From CAZEQK01 sp964514395 (GTDB lineage: Bacteria > Bacillota > Bacilli > Tepidibacillales > Tepidibacillaceae): a stretch of 49,610 bases of DNA. Location: contig CAZEQK010000022.1 of assembly GCA_964514395.1 (NCBI GenBank), positions 1-49,610 of the forward strand, read 5' to 3'. Made by a program: the position numbers and the translations under genes. The notes below the pieces were generated by a model, which saw nothing but the letters and a program-made list of their open reading frames with translations, had not been told where the DNA came from and ran no database searches. This document shows, in pieces, positions 36,738-45,506 of this stretch (within the stretch, counting starts at the first letter, position 1; every line of letters starts with the position of its first letter).

Positions 36738-39700
36738 TTATTGATTTATTAATTTTTCTAATTCTTGAGCTTTATCTTCATCTAAATCGGCTACTATACC
36801 GTTTGATAATTTTATTTTTATTCTGGTAGTTATTGGATTATATTCTATATCCGTCATAAGCCAATAACCCGCTTCTATATATTCTGTATTTCTTGAAAAC
36901 TGAATAGTATCTGCTGGTATATAAATTGTTTCGCCATATTGTATCAGACCGTATGTTGCTGATGACATCCATAATTCTACTTGAGTTGGTGACTGCGATT
37001 CTCTTGTTCCTATCTGTTCTGCTAATTGATCTAAATCATCTTCATCTATAAGATGTGTTGCGAACTTAAATAATACTTTCACTCCATAGGTTGATTGGCC
37101 ATCTGTATCATCCCAAGAACCATAAACTCTTGCTGGATCGGCGTTAAAACCCCCGATAGTTACTACTTTATTTATTCGTAATGGTGAGTAAGTACCTTTA
37201 ACTGGTCCGATTTTATCTGCTGAACTAAGTGAGATCCCGCACCAATCATCGCATAATCCCCATCTAAGTGCAAGATCTGGATAGAAATACCATGAATAGA
37301 AATCCATATCTGCATATGTCGATATTATATTAGCAATTTGTTTATCCTTATTAAGTGTTAGACCTTTTGCTGGTGTTCCATAAGCTGAGACTTCACAATG
37401 TTTTACCCAAATATATTGGTTATCTCCGATGGTATAATCCTCATCCCAACTAAACCCGATCGCATCGAAGTAAGTAATGTATCCTGTATCTGCTCCTTCA
37501 GTCCATACTTCAATATGAGTTATAGCTGTGGTTGTATTTCCAAAAGTATATCCTTCTGCTTTATCTAATTCCGTTCCAGCTTCATTGTAAATATAGATAC
37601 TTGCTTCATCAGCTCCAAGTGTATTACCTCCTGCATCCGTATATTCTCCATCTCCGCATTCAAAATCTATTCTTACTCGATACCATGTATCATCCGCAGG
37701 GTTATTTCCTCCTGGATCTGTCCATGCAGCACCACCTCCAGGCTCTTCATAATAGTACCAATTATCATTATCGATTCTAAAACCAGTAATCTGATTTCCT
37801 CCCGCATCCTCAAGTGTGAAACGAGAATCTAATGTAGCATCATCACTTCTTATCCAAAATTCAATTGTACCATTTTCTTGAGATTCAAAAAAGTAATGAG
37901 CTCTACATCTATCCACAGCATCAGTATCGTTAAGTTTAAGAACATAAGTATGATTTCCTACTCCTGTAGCATCTACGGTAATAACTGTATGAGCTCCTCC
38001 TGTAGATAAATCAATCCATCCCATAGGAAAAACCCCATCCGTATCATTCTCAAATGTGAGTGAGCCTCTATAAATTTCATCTTCTTCTTCTGCTGTAAAA
38101 TGGTCGGCATTATCCGTTACAAGTTGAGAAATCATATTTTCCAGTTGGTCGGCTGATATGGTATCTTCTGGTTTCTTTTTAAGATCTGAATCTTCTTCGC
38201 CGATTAAATCTATTTTAGCCAGATATTCTTTATTATTCTTTGTAAGGATACCTTCGAAAATTTCTTGATCCGAAAGAATTGTATCATAATTTGCATTGTC
38301 GCCAAGAGTGTATGTAGAGTCCCACGTCCACCCAATACCCCCAGTAAACACCAAGTAGTCCGAATCACCGTTCTGGGTTCCAATATAAAAATAATTTACT
38401 GTTGTAGGGCTTGAAGCCATATCTGCGTCGGACGTACTTGATATTGCGGTATCATCCTCATCTACCACCGCAATGTCATATTTTTCAGTAGAACAATTAA
38501 ATGTAAAAGTAATTCTGTACCATTTACTATCCACAGGAGCGGTTCCGCCCATTGCTTGCCACCCACCATCAAAGTAATACCAGAGATCTGCGTCTATTCT
38601 TACACCAGCGGTAACACCTAAACCTTCGTCATAAAGTAGAACAGAACATTCTTTAGTACAGTCTATCGAAGCCAACCATATTTCGAAACTACCAGAGGCA
38701 TTTCCAGAACCACACGTTCCAGCCACACCCGCAGCAGTAGCACCACCTTCATCCTTTAATTGTAATACATAAGCGTGACCATTATATTTATCTATGAGAA
38801 TCGTTTCACATGACGCCCCGTCATAGTCCGTCCATGTGCAATATGAGTCTGTGGTAGGAAAAGAGCCGATTGTTTGACCTCGAAGTTTAGCAGAGCTTTT
38901 ATATATATATCCATTTTGATTCGGATGAGCATTTCTGTAGGAAGTATATATATCTTTCACTAATATTTTATCATCATCTTCTATAGTTGCTCCATTAATA
39001 TAACATGTGGATTTTCGTACCTTTCTCATACTCTCTATTATCTTATTCATAGCAACAATAGAGGTGATATCTGTATTAGCTGCTAAAGAAAGATTATCTC
39101 CAACATCATACGCAGCATCCCAATCCCAACCGATTGAAGATGAATATGCAGAGTTATAACCAGAGTCACCATTATTAAAACCTCCAAAAGTAATTTTATC
39201 TAAATCGACATTATTAGCTAAATTATAATCACCATATTTTACACTATTAATATAAACTCGCCATTTTCCATCAGCAAGATTATCTGCATCTCCATGAGGA
39301 TCAGTTACTCCACCAGAATTATTAAAACAGATTGATATATGATACCAAGTATTATTAGAAGCTCCTAAACCAACATCATTAGTTGCTCCATCATAATATT
39401 GGAATTTATCTAATGTCATATAAAAACCTAATAGAAAATTATTTAAAGAATCTTGAAAATATGTTTCCCATCCTGCTGTAACATCATCGGAACGAATATA
39501 ACATTCAAAAACACCAGAATCTATATCTGGATCGAAAGTAGTATAAAGTAAAGTAAGAGAGGCCGGAAGAGGACCTACATAATGAAGTACAGCTCTTTTA
39601 TGTATTCCAATCTCTTCGACAATCTCATGATATCCGTTATGTGCTTCAGTTTGATCAAAACCATCTATTTCATTATCTCCAACGTCTTGATCATAGAAGT

Positions 39701-39749
39701 TATAAAGAGCATTATATAATCCCTGCGATTTAATATAATAATTAGCCAT
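36738..39749 (-). CDS. Tail hub/fibre with three LamG-like modules
   Basis: 1003 aa, the largest protein. Three concanavalin/LamG-like jelly-roll modules (about 60-220, 345-490 and 560-770) are each built from strand pairs such as FEIWLAS or IEFWIRSDD, with WYxIxI/F in the middle, and each closes with GWxWDxxYxxGDN or its variant GFSWDEDYTIGDN. The C-terminal 230 residues (LTLNKDKQIANIISTYADMD onward) look like a siphovirus tail hub domain. The LamG modules probably bind cell-surface sugars, making this the likely host-recognition protein. It follows tape measure and distal tail genes, the usual order. The hub assignment is weaker than LamG. Confidence 0.7.
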   Translation of the reverse strand: MANYYIKSQGLYNALYNFYDQDVGDNEIDGFDQTEAHNGYHEIVEEIGIHKRAVLHYVGPLPASLTLLYTTFDPDIDSGVFECYIRSDDVTAGWETYFQDSLNNFLLGFYMTLDKFQYYDGATNDVGLGASNNTWYHISICFNNSGGVTDPHGDADNLADGKWRVYINSVKYGDYNLANNVDLDKITFGGFNNGDSGYNSAYSSSIGWDWDAAYDVGDNLSLAANTDITSIVAMNKIIESMRKVRKSTCYINGATIEDDDKILVKDIYTSYRNAHPNQNGYIYKSSAKLRGQTIGSFPTTDSYCTWTDYDGASCETILIDKYNGHAYVLQLKDEGGATAAGVAGTCGSGNASGSFEIWLASIDCTKECSVLLYDEGLGVTAGVRIDADLWYYFDGGWQAMGGTAPVDSKWYRITFTFNCSTEKYDIAVVDEDDTAISSTSDADMASSPTTVNYFYIGTQNGDSDYLVFTGGIGWTWDSTYTLGDNANYDTILSDQEIFEGILTKNNKEYLAKIDLIGEEDSDLKKKPEDTISADQLENMISQLVTDNADHFTAEEEDEIYRGSLTFENDTDGVFPMGWIDLSTGGAHTVITVDATGVGNHTYVLKLNDTDAVDRCRAHYFFESQENGTIEFWIRSDDATLDSRFTLEDAGGNQITGFRIDNDNWYYYEEPGGGAAWTDPGGNNPADDTWYRVRIDFECGDGEYTDAGGNTLGADEASIYIYNEAGTELDKAEGYTFGNTTTAITHIEVWTEGADTGYITYFDAIGFSWDEDYTIGDNQYIWVKHCEVSAYGTPAKGLTLNKDKQIANIISTYADMDFYSWYFYPDLALRWGLCDDWCGISLSSADKIGPVKGTYSPLRINKVVTIGGFNADPARVYGSWDDTDGQSTYGVKVLFKFATHLIDEDDLDQLAEQIGTRESQSPTQVELWMSSATYGLIQYGETIYIPADTIQFSRNTEYIEAGYWLMTDIEYNPITTRIKIKLSNGIVADLDEDKAQELEKLINQ

Positions 39750-39786
39750 CGGATCGTCCCCTTAACTACATTGTTCTGCCATAGTT

Positions 39787-40269
39787 TTATCCCCATTCTT
39801 CTTCTAATGTTATACTTCCTATACCATAACCTTTAGCAGCTTCGAAAGAGAATTTAAAACTCTTAACACGGCATTGCATATAATCTTGTGCATCTGAACT
39901 ATCATCTGGAAAATCCATATAATCTGGGTTACCATCTCCGACATCCATATACACAACGGCATATATAGTGCTTCCAGAGTTTCCCGCATGTGAAACACAG
40001 AAATCGGAAAGAGAGTTATAAGATATTTTATTATGGGCATTTGTTCCCATGCTATAAATTCTAACACCAGAGAATTTCAAACTCATCACATATTCTTCGG
40101 TTTTTATTTCAAAAGACTTATGCTGTGGTAAATTTTCCAGTATATTGTTACATTTAAATCCGACATCAACTTTTGTGCATGAAAACGAAATCCAATCCGA
40201 ATATTCATCTCCAGATTCTATATCAGTTGATTCCGTAAGATATACATAATAATTTCGTGTTACTACCAT
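39787..40269 (-). CDS. Putative distal tail protein
   Basis: 160 aa, beta-rich, between tape measure and hub where Dit-type proteins are encoded. Several Cys and aromatic residues; ends GSITLEEEWG, a strand suited to ring contacts. No sequence motif proves the role, so the call is positional. Confidence 0.5.
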   Translation of the reverse strand: MVVTRNYYVYLTESTDIESGDEYSDWISFSCTKVDVGFKCNNILENLPQHKSFEIKTEEYVMSLKFSGVRIYSMGTNAHNKISYNSLSDFCVSHAGNSGSTIYAVVYMDVGDGNPDYMDFPDDSSDAQDYMQCRVKSFKFSFEAAKGYGIGSITLEEEWG

Positions 40270-40272
40270 TTT

Positions 40273-41211
40273 TTAAACTCCATACATAAGATAATGATTC
40301 ATTTTTTTAATTTCATCTAATGTTTCTTCTTGTAATTGTAACATGTCTTCGTTTGCCATACCGACTTTTTCTGTGGTCTTTACTTCTTCACCAGCGTGTA
40401 AATAATATACACCGCTTTGGGCGATTGTTCCACCATATTGTTTTCCTTTTTTACTTCCACCGCCAAAAATTCCAGCTATAGTATCCCATAACATTTGTAT
40501 CCATCCTATAACCGTCTTTATTAAACCCCCCCCACTTTTAAATATTTGAAATAGTGCAATGAAACAAACTATTATCCATTTAACTACCTCAACTACGATT
40601 ATTATAGTAGTCCTCACGAACGTAAAAATTACGATAAAAATTCTAATAACGAAAATAATAGCGTGAATTATTCCATAAAGTGCCCACATTAAACCCATTA
40701 TCATAACTAAAAATTCAGGTGTACTAAATAACATTAATAATAATTCTCCTATCGCTTCGCCTAACATCATTAACACTTCAGACATGAATGGCAGTATAGG
40801 TGCGAGAGCCTCTAATACCATCATTATAACTTCCATTGCTGGTATTAATATTGAAATAAGCATACTGGCTATAGCATCAAATAACGCCATAAATGGAGCT
40901 GACATTAATACATCTAAGAATTTCATAATAACTGGTGCAAGTTTAGCCATAACTTTTCCACCAATTATTTTAACTACTGCATTAAGAATCGTAAGTAAAG
41001 GTTTAAGAACACCGAGAGAATCAAGAACTTGTAAGATCATGCCGAAGATCCCCATAGATCCGCCCATAGCCTTGAACAGACCTTTCATATCTTTGCCAGT
41101 TTTTTTAAAGAATCCTTTCGTAGACTTACTTGTCTTCTTAATAGCTTGATCTACACCTTTTGTTACGTCAGCTATACCATAAAAGGCAGCATTAAGGTCT
41201 TCTCCTAACAT
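40273..41211 (-). CDS. Short tail tape measure protein
   Basis: 312 aa. A basic N-terminus (KKTSKSTKGFFKKTGK) is followed by about 180 residues of hydrophobic helices, then YGGTIAQSGVYYLHAGEEV at about 258-276, the GG-x-V/YxxHAGE motif typical of tape measure C-termini. Its start overlaps the stop of the frameshifted chaperone, the standard siphovirus arrangement. At roughly 1.5 angstrom per residue the tail would be only about 45-50 nm, unusually short. The hydrophobic part may form the genome-delivery channel. Confidence 0.82.
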   Translation of the reverse strand: MLGEDLNAAFYGIADVTKGVDQAIKKTSKSTKGFFKKTGKDMKGLFKAMGGSMGIFGMILQVLDSLGVLKPLLTILNAVVKIIGGKVMAKLAPVIMKFLDVLMSAPFMALFDAIASMLISILIPAMEVIMMVLEALAPILPFMSEVLMMLGEAIGELLLMLFSTPEFLVMIMGLMWALYGIIHAIIFVIRIFIVIFTFVRTTIIIVVEVVKWIIVCFIALFQIFKSGGGLIKTVIGWIQMLWDTIAGIFGGGSKKGKQYGGTIAQSGVYYLHAGEEVKTTEKVGMANEDMLQLQEETLDEIKKMNHYLMYGV

Positions 41212-41683
41212 TATCTAAACCTCTTAAATTTTGAACTTTTTGATTGATGTTCAAGCCTTTTCATTTCTTGTTTCTCATACTCGGCTTCTGCGTTATATAA
41301 GGAAATGAAAAAATTTACATCTTTAATAGACATCTTTCTTATCTCACTATACGGTTGTCGGAAGTGTTCCATTAATATAGCATAGATTAGTCGGTAGTCC
41401 CGTGTAGGAGCTTGTCTGAAGACTATCTTGAAAGTTTTTTTTTGGTTTCCCGTAAATCGTCCTCTTGTAGAAGCTCGAACACCGCCATCAATCTCTTTAC
41501 ATCCGATTTTTTGAATTTTAGTAATTCTTTATCCGATGGTGTGGGTAAAACAGCTTCTTTAAGAAAGGCGAATAAGTATTTTAGGTCATTTGGATGCTGT
41601 TGAAGACGATATAATGTCCCCAATGTAATATCATCATTGACCTCGTAAGTTTTATTATTAATCTCTATGTCCATTCTCATCAT
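41211..41683 (-). CDS. Tail assembly chaperone fusion made by -1 frameshift
   Basis: The 86-codon frame ending at 41423 has a run of nine A (complement of 41435-41443) just before its stop. A -1 shift there enters a frame without stops for about 70 codons, ending at 41211, one base into the tape measure start. The added part (DYRLIYAILMEHFRQPYSEI and onward) is helical and basic. This repeats the G/GT chaperone arrangement of lambda-like and many siphoviruses, in which the fusion recruits tail tube subunits to the tape measure. Total about 157 aa. Confidence 0.8.
41423..41683 (-). CDS. Tail assembly chaperone, short form
   Basis: Unshifted product, 86 aa, with a strand-rich start (IEINNKTYEVNDDITLGTLY) and a helical C-terminus. 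GAGGT lies so close to the first ATGs that the third (41674) may be the true start. Made in excess over the fusion in related phages. Confidence 0.78.
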   Translation of the reverse strand: MMRMDIEINNKTYEVNDDITLGTLYRLQQHPNDLKYLFAFLKEAVLPTPSDKELLKFKKSDVKRLMAVFELLQEDDLRETKKKLSR

Positions 41684-41867
41684 ACCTCATTGGCTCACGC
41701 CCTAATTTTCTTGATAATCCTTTAAGAGTTTCATTCATGGTATCCATCTGGTTCTTAAATTCCTTTACTAAAGGATCGGTAATCCATGAAAAGAGATCTC
41801 TTAGTTTCTCTTTTACATCATCCGTTAAGTCCGTAAATAATCTTTGCCAATTAATTTCCAATTCCAT
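41658..41867 (-). CDS. Small tail-region protein
   Basis: 69 aa, helical and charged (DLTDDVKEKLRDLFSWITDPL). Lies between tail tube and chaperone and overlaps the latter. Role unknown; possibly a tail completion or chaperone accessory. Confidence 0.55.
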   Translation of the reverse strand: MELEINWQRLFTDLTDDVKEKLRDLFSWITDPLVKEFKNQMDTMNETLKGLSRKLGREPMRYDENGHRD

Positions 41868-41879
41868 TCTTTATCATCT

Positions 41880-43289
41880 TTATGAATTTGCTACTCCATA
41901 GACTAATTTTTCCATGTAGTCCTTTATCAAGAGACTATCCATCATATATCCAGTAGTTGAATTGGGTGTCGCATCTATGAACTTGATTTCACAGCCAAGT
42001 ATCTTATCATCTATACTAAACAATTTCATTGCATATTCATCTACTAACCAATTGTAAATGCTTAATTGCCAATTGTCATATGTAGCTTCACGGGTAATCT
42101 TTATCTCCGAATTTAAACGTCCACCAGCATTTGTATAATAGCCCGCCGAATCGTCCCATGTATCTTTCCAATGTGTCCATATATCATTCGTCTGTATAAA
42201 TCCCACAAGTCCCATTGAAATATTCCTCTTACCACATATCGCATACTGTCTGTAATTATATCCAATTTCTGGAAGTAGATCCACTTCATTCTCTATTGTA
42301 AGAGTAAGTTGTGTGACAATTGCTGGGGTTCGATCCGTAGTTCCAACCATTAAAATATAATTATTTTCCGATTCGCCTAAATTCCCGTATACTGCTGGGT
42401 CCATGCTACGTCTTATTGGGGGGTTATGTATAGAAATATTCCCAACCACATAATAAGGACACATTACCGTAACGGATTCTTTAACCAGTTTTTCTTCGTA
42501 GTCTATAGTAAGCTCGTAATTGGAGACTATACAACCGAAATAATCAGCACATATGTCCTCGTCTCCATTTTCCCATTCAGCATGTAAACCGAATGTTTTT
42601 AATGTATTATCCAATTGCTCTGTAAAGGTGTGTGTTGAAGCGCCTTGTGTAGTAACTGATATAGTAAAGCCTGTATTATAATCTCTTGCATCTGGAACTG
42701 AACCATCATTAGCGTTTGTTAATGTAATTACTGCATCGGTAGTATCGGGATAGAAATCGTGGGCATCTAATGCTGTATCAAGTTTACCAGCCACTTGAGC
42801 TGCCGTGTCGGTACTTGCTATACCAACTTTTACTTCTGTAGTTCCAGTAATTAATGATGGAGCCGTTCCGTCTGTATCTATATCAAACCATACTTGATAT
42901 GCTTCTACATGATCGCTGTCGTCTATTCCGTATACTAAAAAGTAATCGCTTTGTGTAATTGAAGACGCCGCAAGACAAGTAATTGAAGTGACTTCGGCTT
43001 GTGTACCCGCAGATGTGCAAGTTCCGCCAGCTAAAGCTAAGAATCGTGCATCTTGGTGTAACATCTCAAGAGTTAATTCGGCTGGTTCATATTCCGTATT
43101 TACCACGTGACTTGCATGTTTACCAGATCCTATATCCCATTGTTTCTCTTTCTTTCGAATAGGTATAGGAAAATCAATTGAGTCTGGTACAATATTAAGC
43201 CTGCTATACCATGGATATGTCGTAGGATTGGCTGTTGGAGGATCGCCTGTTCCGTTCAAGGGAGTTAATTTAGCACTCTCTGGAAACAT
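41880..43289 (-). CDS. Tail tube protein with inserted Ig-like domain
   Basis: 469 aa. The flanking parts (about 1-100 and 215-469) are beta-rich and carry strands typical of siphovirus tail tubes. Residues about 100-212 are an inserted domain (VWFDIDTDGTAPSL, STDTAAQVAGKLDTALDA, DYNTGFTISVTTQGAST), clearly homologous to the protein at 48950. It would decorate the outside of the tube. ATG 43289 lacks a ribosome site, while GGTGA at 43336-43332 lies 6 nt before an in-frame ATT at 43325, so 12 more residues are possible. Late promoter element 2 lies upstream. Confidence 0.75.
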   Translation of the reverse strand: MFPESAKLTPLNGTGDPPTANPTTYPWYSRLNIVPDSIDFPIPIRKKEKQWDIGSGKHASHVVNTEYEPAELTLEMLHQDARFLALAGGTCTSAGTQAEVTSITCLAASSITQSDYFLVYGIDDSDHVEAYQVWFDIDTDGTAPSLITGTTEVKVGIASTDTAAQVAGKLDTALDAHDFYPDTTDAVITLTNANDGSVPDARDYNTGFTISVTTQGASTHTFTEQLDNTLKTFGLHAEWENGDEDICADYFGCIVSNYELTIDYEEKLVKESVTVMCPYYVVGNISIHNPPIRRSMDPAVYGNLGESENNYILMVGTTDRTPAIVTQLTLTIENEVDLLPEIGYNYRQYAICGKRNISMGLVGFIQTNDIWTHWKDTWDDSAGYYTNAGGRLNSEIKITREATYDNWQLSIYNWLVDEYAMKLFSIDDKILGCEIKFIDATPNSTTGYMMDSLLIKDYMEKLVYGVANS

Positions 43290-43368
43290 AAATAATCTCT
43301 GGTTCTTTTGTTGAAAAAAACTAATATTTTTTCACCTTGTTTTTATCTAAATATTTTATCATCTTTAT

Positions 43369-43408
43369 TATATTTTATAAATAGATTTCAAATTATAAAA
43401 AAATATAT
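43369..43408 (-). promoter_or_regulatory. Late promoter element 2 (tail operon)
   Basis: On the minus strand: T-run, then TTTGAAATCTATTTATAAAA. Two to four differences from elements 1 and 3. It lies between 43411 and the tail tube gene, so the T-run may also end the upstream transcript. Confidence 0.65.
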
Positions 43409-43410
43409 GA

Positions 43411-43812
43411 TTAACTATATGCTGTAATACCAGATCTATTAACTATTAATATACAACGAAAAACCCATCTAACTTCATTAAACATTTCTATTTCTCCACC
43501 AGTCCATTCAAGTATATTCTCAGTAGATGTGGGAGTATATGTGGCACATACCTTTTTTAAGGCTTCTATCATATTATTAAAGTCATCTTCTGATGTCATG
43601 GTTGTTATAATACATTCATAAGCGTCATGGGCTTCAGTATCAAAATATGATCTTGATACAATTCCTTTTATTTCATCTATTCTTTGTACTCTTCTAATTC
43701 CAAGAACTCTTTTATATGCACGCCAATTTTTTAACTGTAGTTTTATCACCGTCGGAGCTGTGCAAATATCCGTATCCCAATTATTAGTTATTATATTTTT
43801 TAATGTAGCCAT
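43411..43812 (-). CDS. Putative tail terminator/completion protein
   Basis: 133 aa, alpha/beta (VIKLQLKNWRAYKRVLGIRR, FDTEAHDAYECIITTM, a long helix, then VRWVFRCILIV). Lies between the gp10-like protein and the tail tube, where tail terminators are encoded. Positional call with compatible size. Confidence 0.6.
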   Translation of the reverse strand: MATLKNIITNNWDTDICTAPTVIKLQLKNWRAYKRVLGIRRVQRIDEIKGIVSRSYFDTEAHDAYECIITTMTSEDDFNNMIEALKKVCATYTPTSTENILEWTGGEIEMFNEVRWVFRCILIVNRSGITAYS

Positions 43813-43824
43813 TATTCATTCCTT

Positions 43825-44916
43825 TTAAAAATTTATATAATCTTGTTCATAATATGTATGTTCATTTAATTTTCTAAAACGTTTGGCTTGACGTCGTTGT
43901 AATTGGTAGGGAGTCAATTCAATTCGTGTAGGTTGATAACTTACTCTTATATCTCTAATACCATGTGGATTCAATGAATTCTTTATCACAAACATTTTTC
44001 TTATATTAGCCAAATCTAATCCTTTTAAACCTCTTCTTCCGCCGATTATTTGTTTAAATTCCATTTGTAGTTCTTGAAGTAGGTTTGTTACACCATTTAT
44101 TGCTATACCACGTAATTCTTTCATAACTCGACTTTTTCTATTGTCTAAGAAATTTTTTTCGGCGTATGGATCTATCAGTGGTTTACCAGTTCTTTTACTT
44201 CTTTTCTTTCCAAAATGAGCCAATTGGTAACCTTGCAAGTTTACACTTACATATTTTGCATAAGATAGACTTGAAGCGAAACCTATACCCAATTTAATTT
44301 GATTATGATGTGTTGGATAGAAAGGTGGTAGATCCGATTTATCAGAACTCAGAGAAGCGAATAGATTTTTTCGTAAGGCGTCGGTTTCTTTCGGAACGTA
44401 AATTTGAGAATATTGAAAGTGATGATATATTTCTCTATGTAAATCCCGTAATCTTTGCGACGTCAGTACTAATATATGTTCATACCATTTTTTATCTATT
44501 TTTTTTAGGGCATTCATCTGTTTCTTTCCAAAACTTGAAAAATACATTTCTATGATATTACGTTCTGGTTTCCATGAAGCAGGTGGTTTTGCTTTATATC
44601 TTTCTCTTTTCTTATATGCATCTATTATTTGTTGAACTTTCGGAGGAGGAGGGAATTTTGTTCTACGTGCAATTATCTGGCTTGTCCCTCTCACAATTAA
44701 AGGGACATCTAATTTTCTTCTCCCAACCCAACTTCTTCTACGTCCACTTAGTAAAGTGCCAACTCGTCTACTTTTAGTTGCTCCTATAATACGTTTTATA
44801 CCAGCAGCTCTCTTAATCTGTATAGCAGTTAATCTTGATAACGGTGTTCTTCTACCGAGATTTAAAGCTCGTAAGCTGTGAAGATTTATTCTTCTCTTAT
44901 CTTTTTTTTCTGTCAT
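43825..44916 (-). CDS. HK97 gp10-like head-tail joining protein with basic arm
   Basis: 363 aa. Residues 1-90 are extremely Arg/Lys-rich (RRTPLSRLTAIQIKR, GRRRSWVGRRK), unusual for this family. The C-terminal part has VPKETDALRKNL, GIGFASSLSYAKYV and HFG, the TGxLrxS / YAxyVxxG-like pattern of gp10 neck proteins. The arm could contact DNA in the neck. It overlaps the previous small gene by 20 bases. Confidence 0.7.
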   Translation of the reverse strand: MTEKKDKRRINLHSLRALNLGRRTPLSRLTAIQIKRAAGIKRIIGATKSRRVGTLLSGRRRSWVGRRKLDVPLIVRGTSQIIARRTKFPPPPKVQQIIDAYKKRERYKAKPPASWKPERNIIEMYFSSFGKKQMNALKKIDKKWYEHILVLTSQRLRDLHREIYHHFQYSQIYVPKETDALRKNLFASLSSDKSDLPPFYPTHHNQIKLGIGFASSLSYAKYVSVNLQGYQLAHFGKKRSKRTGKPLIDPYAEKNFLDNRKSRVMKELRGIAINGVTNLLQELQMEFKQIIGGRRGLKGLDLANIRKMFVIKNSLNPHGIRDIRVSYQPTRIELTPYQLQRRQAKRFRKLNEHTYYEQDYINF

Positions 44917-45052
44917 TTTTCTTTATCTGCTCATCCAATAATTCTATAGGATCTTTCAATATAAATCCTTTCACTATTCCATATTTAGAAAATAATCGTA
45001 TCCATAGGTAGTTACCTTCTTGTAATAGAACTCCGTTTTGAGATATATCCAT
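44897..45052 (-). CDS. Small head-tail region protein
   Basis: 51 aa between connector and gp10-like genes. Strand-rich (NGVLLQEGNYLWIRLF) then a charged helix and KKNDRKKR tail. Possibly a reduced head-closure protein; no motif proves it. Confidence 0.55.
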   Translation of the reverse strand: MDISQNGVLLQEGNYLWIRLFSKYGIVKGFILKDPIELLDEQIKKNDRKKR

Positions 45053-45394
45053 CTAATCAATTCCCATTTCCCACGAATATCCTTGCCATAATGAATGTGC
45101 TTTTTGTATTAAAGTTTTATCTTCTTCTGTAAGAGATATTTCAAGTAGTGCGTAATCTTTCGGTTCAGCGAGCGCAAATAAATTGTTAATCATTTTACGA
45201 ACTAATTGACAAGCCACAGTTTGTAGAATACCAAATGTATCTGTCATATTAGAAGATACTTTTGCGAAAGCATTTATTATTGAATCTGCGTTAGTAAGCA
45301 TAACTGCCAATTGAGTTGAAGTAGGTCTTGTATCTGTTGATATGGAATATCCTATTAGAGCCTCTATATCAGTCTCTGATGCGTAAGTTGCCAT
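45053..45394 (-). CDS. Head-tail connector (gp6-like)
   Basis: 113 aa, all-helical. Starts ATYASETDIEALIGY and has an Asp/Ala-rich helix (MLTNADSIINAFAKV), the pattern of gp6/gp15-type adaptors that dock under the portal. A late promoter about 25 bp upstream leaves almost no leader, so translation may be leaderless. Confidence 0.75.
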   Translation of the reverse strand: MATYASETDIEALIGYSISTDTRPTSTQLAVMLTNADSIINAFAKVSSNMTDTFGILQTVACQLVRKMINNLFALAEPKDYALLEISLTEEDKTLIQKAHSLWQGYSWEMGID

Positions 45395-45412
45395 AATTAA
45401 TAACCATTATTT

Positions 45413-45450
45413 TATATTTTATAAATAGCTTTCAGATTATAAAAAAATAT
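45413..45450 (-). promoter_or_regulatory. Late promoter element 3 (connector operon)
   Basis: On the minus strand: T7 run, ATAATCTGAAAGC, then TATTTATAAAATA. Almost identical to element 1. The TATA centre is about 27 bp before the ATG at 45394. Confidence 0.68.
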
Positions 45451-45467
45451 AGTAAAAATAAGTATTA

Positions 45468-45494
45468 TAGTAACGGACATGCACGTCGTTACTA
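45468..45494 (-). terminator. Hairpin terminator after the capsid gene
   Basis: TAGTAACG and CGTTACTA form a perfect 8-bp stem about 13 bp after the capsid stop. T5 and T7 runs follow on the minus strand. This probably ends the head transcript or trims its 3' end before the next promoter. Confidence 0.6.
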
Positions 45495-45506
45495 TTTTAA
45501 ACCAAA

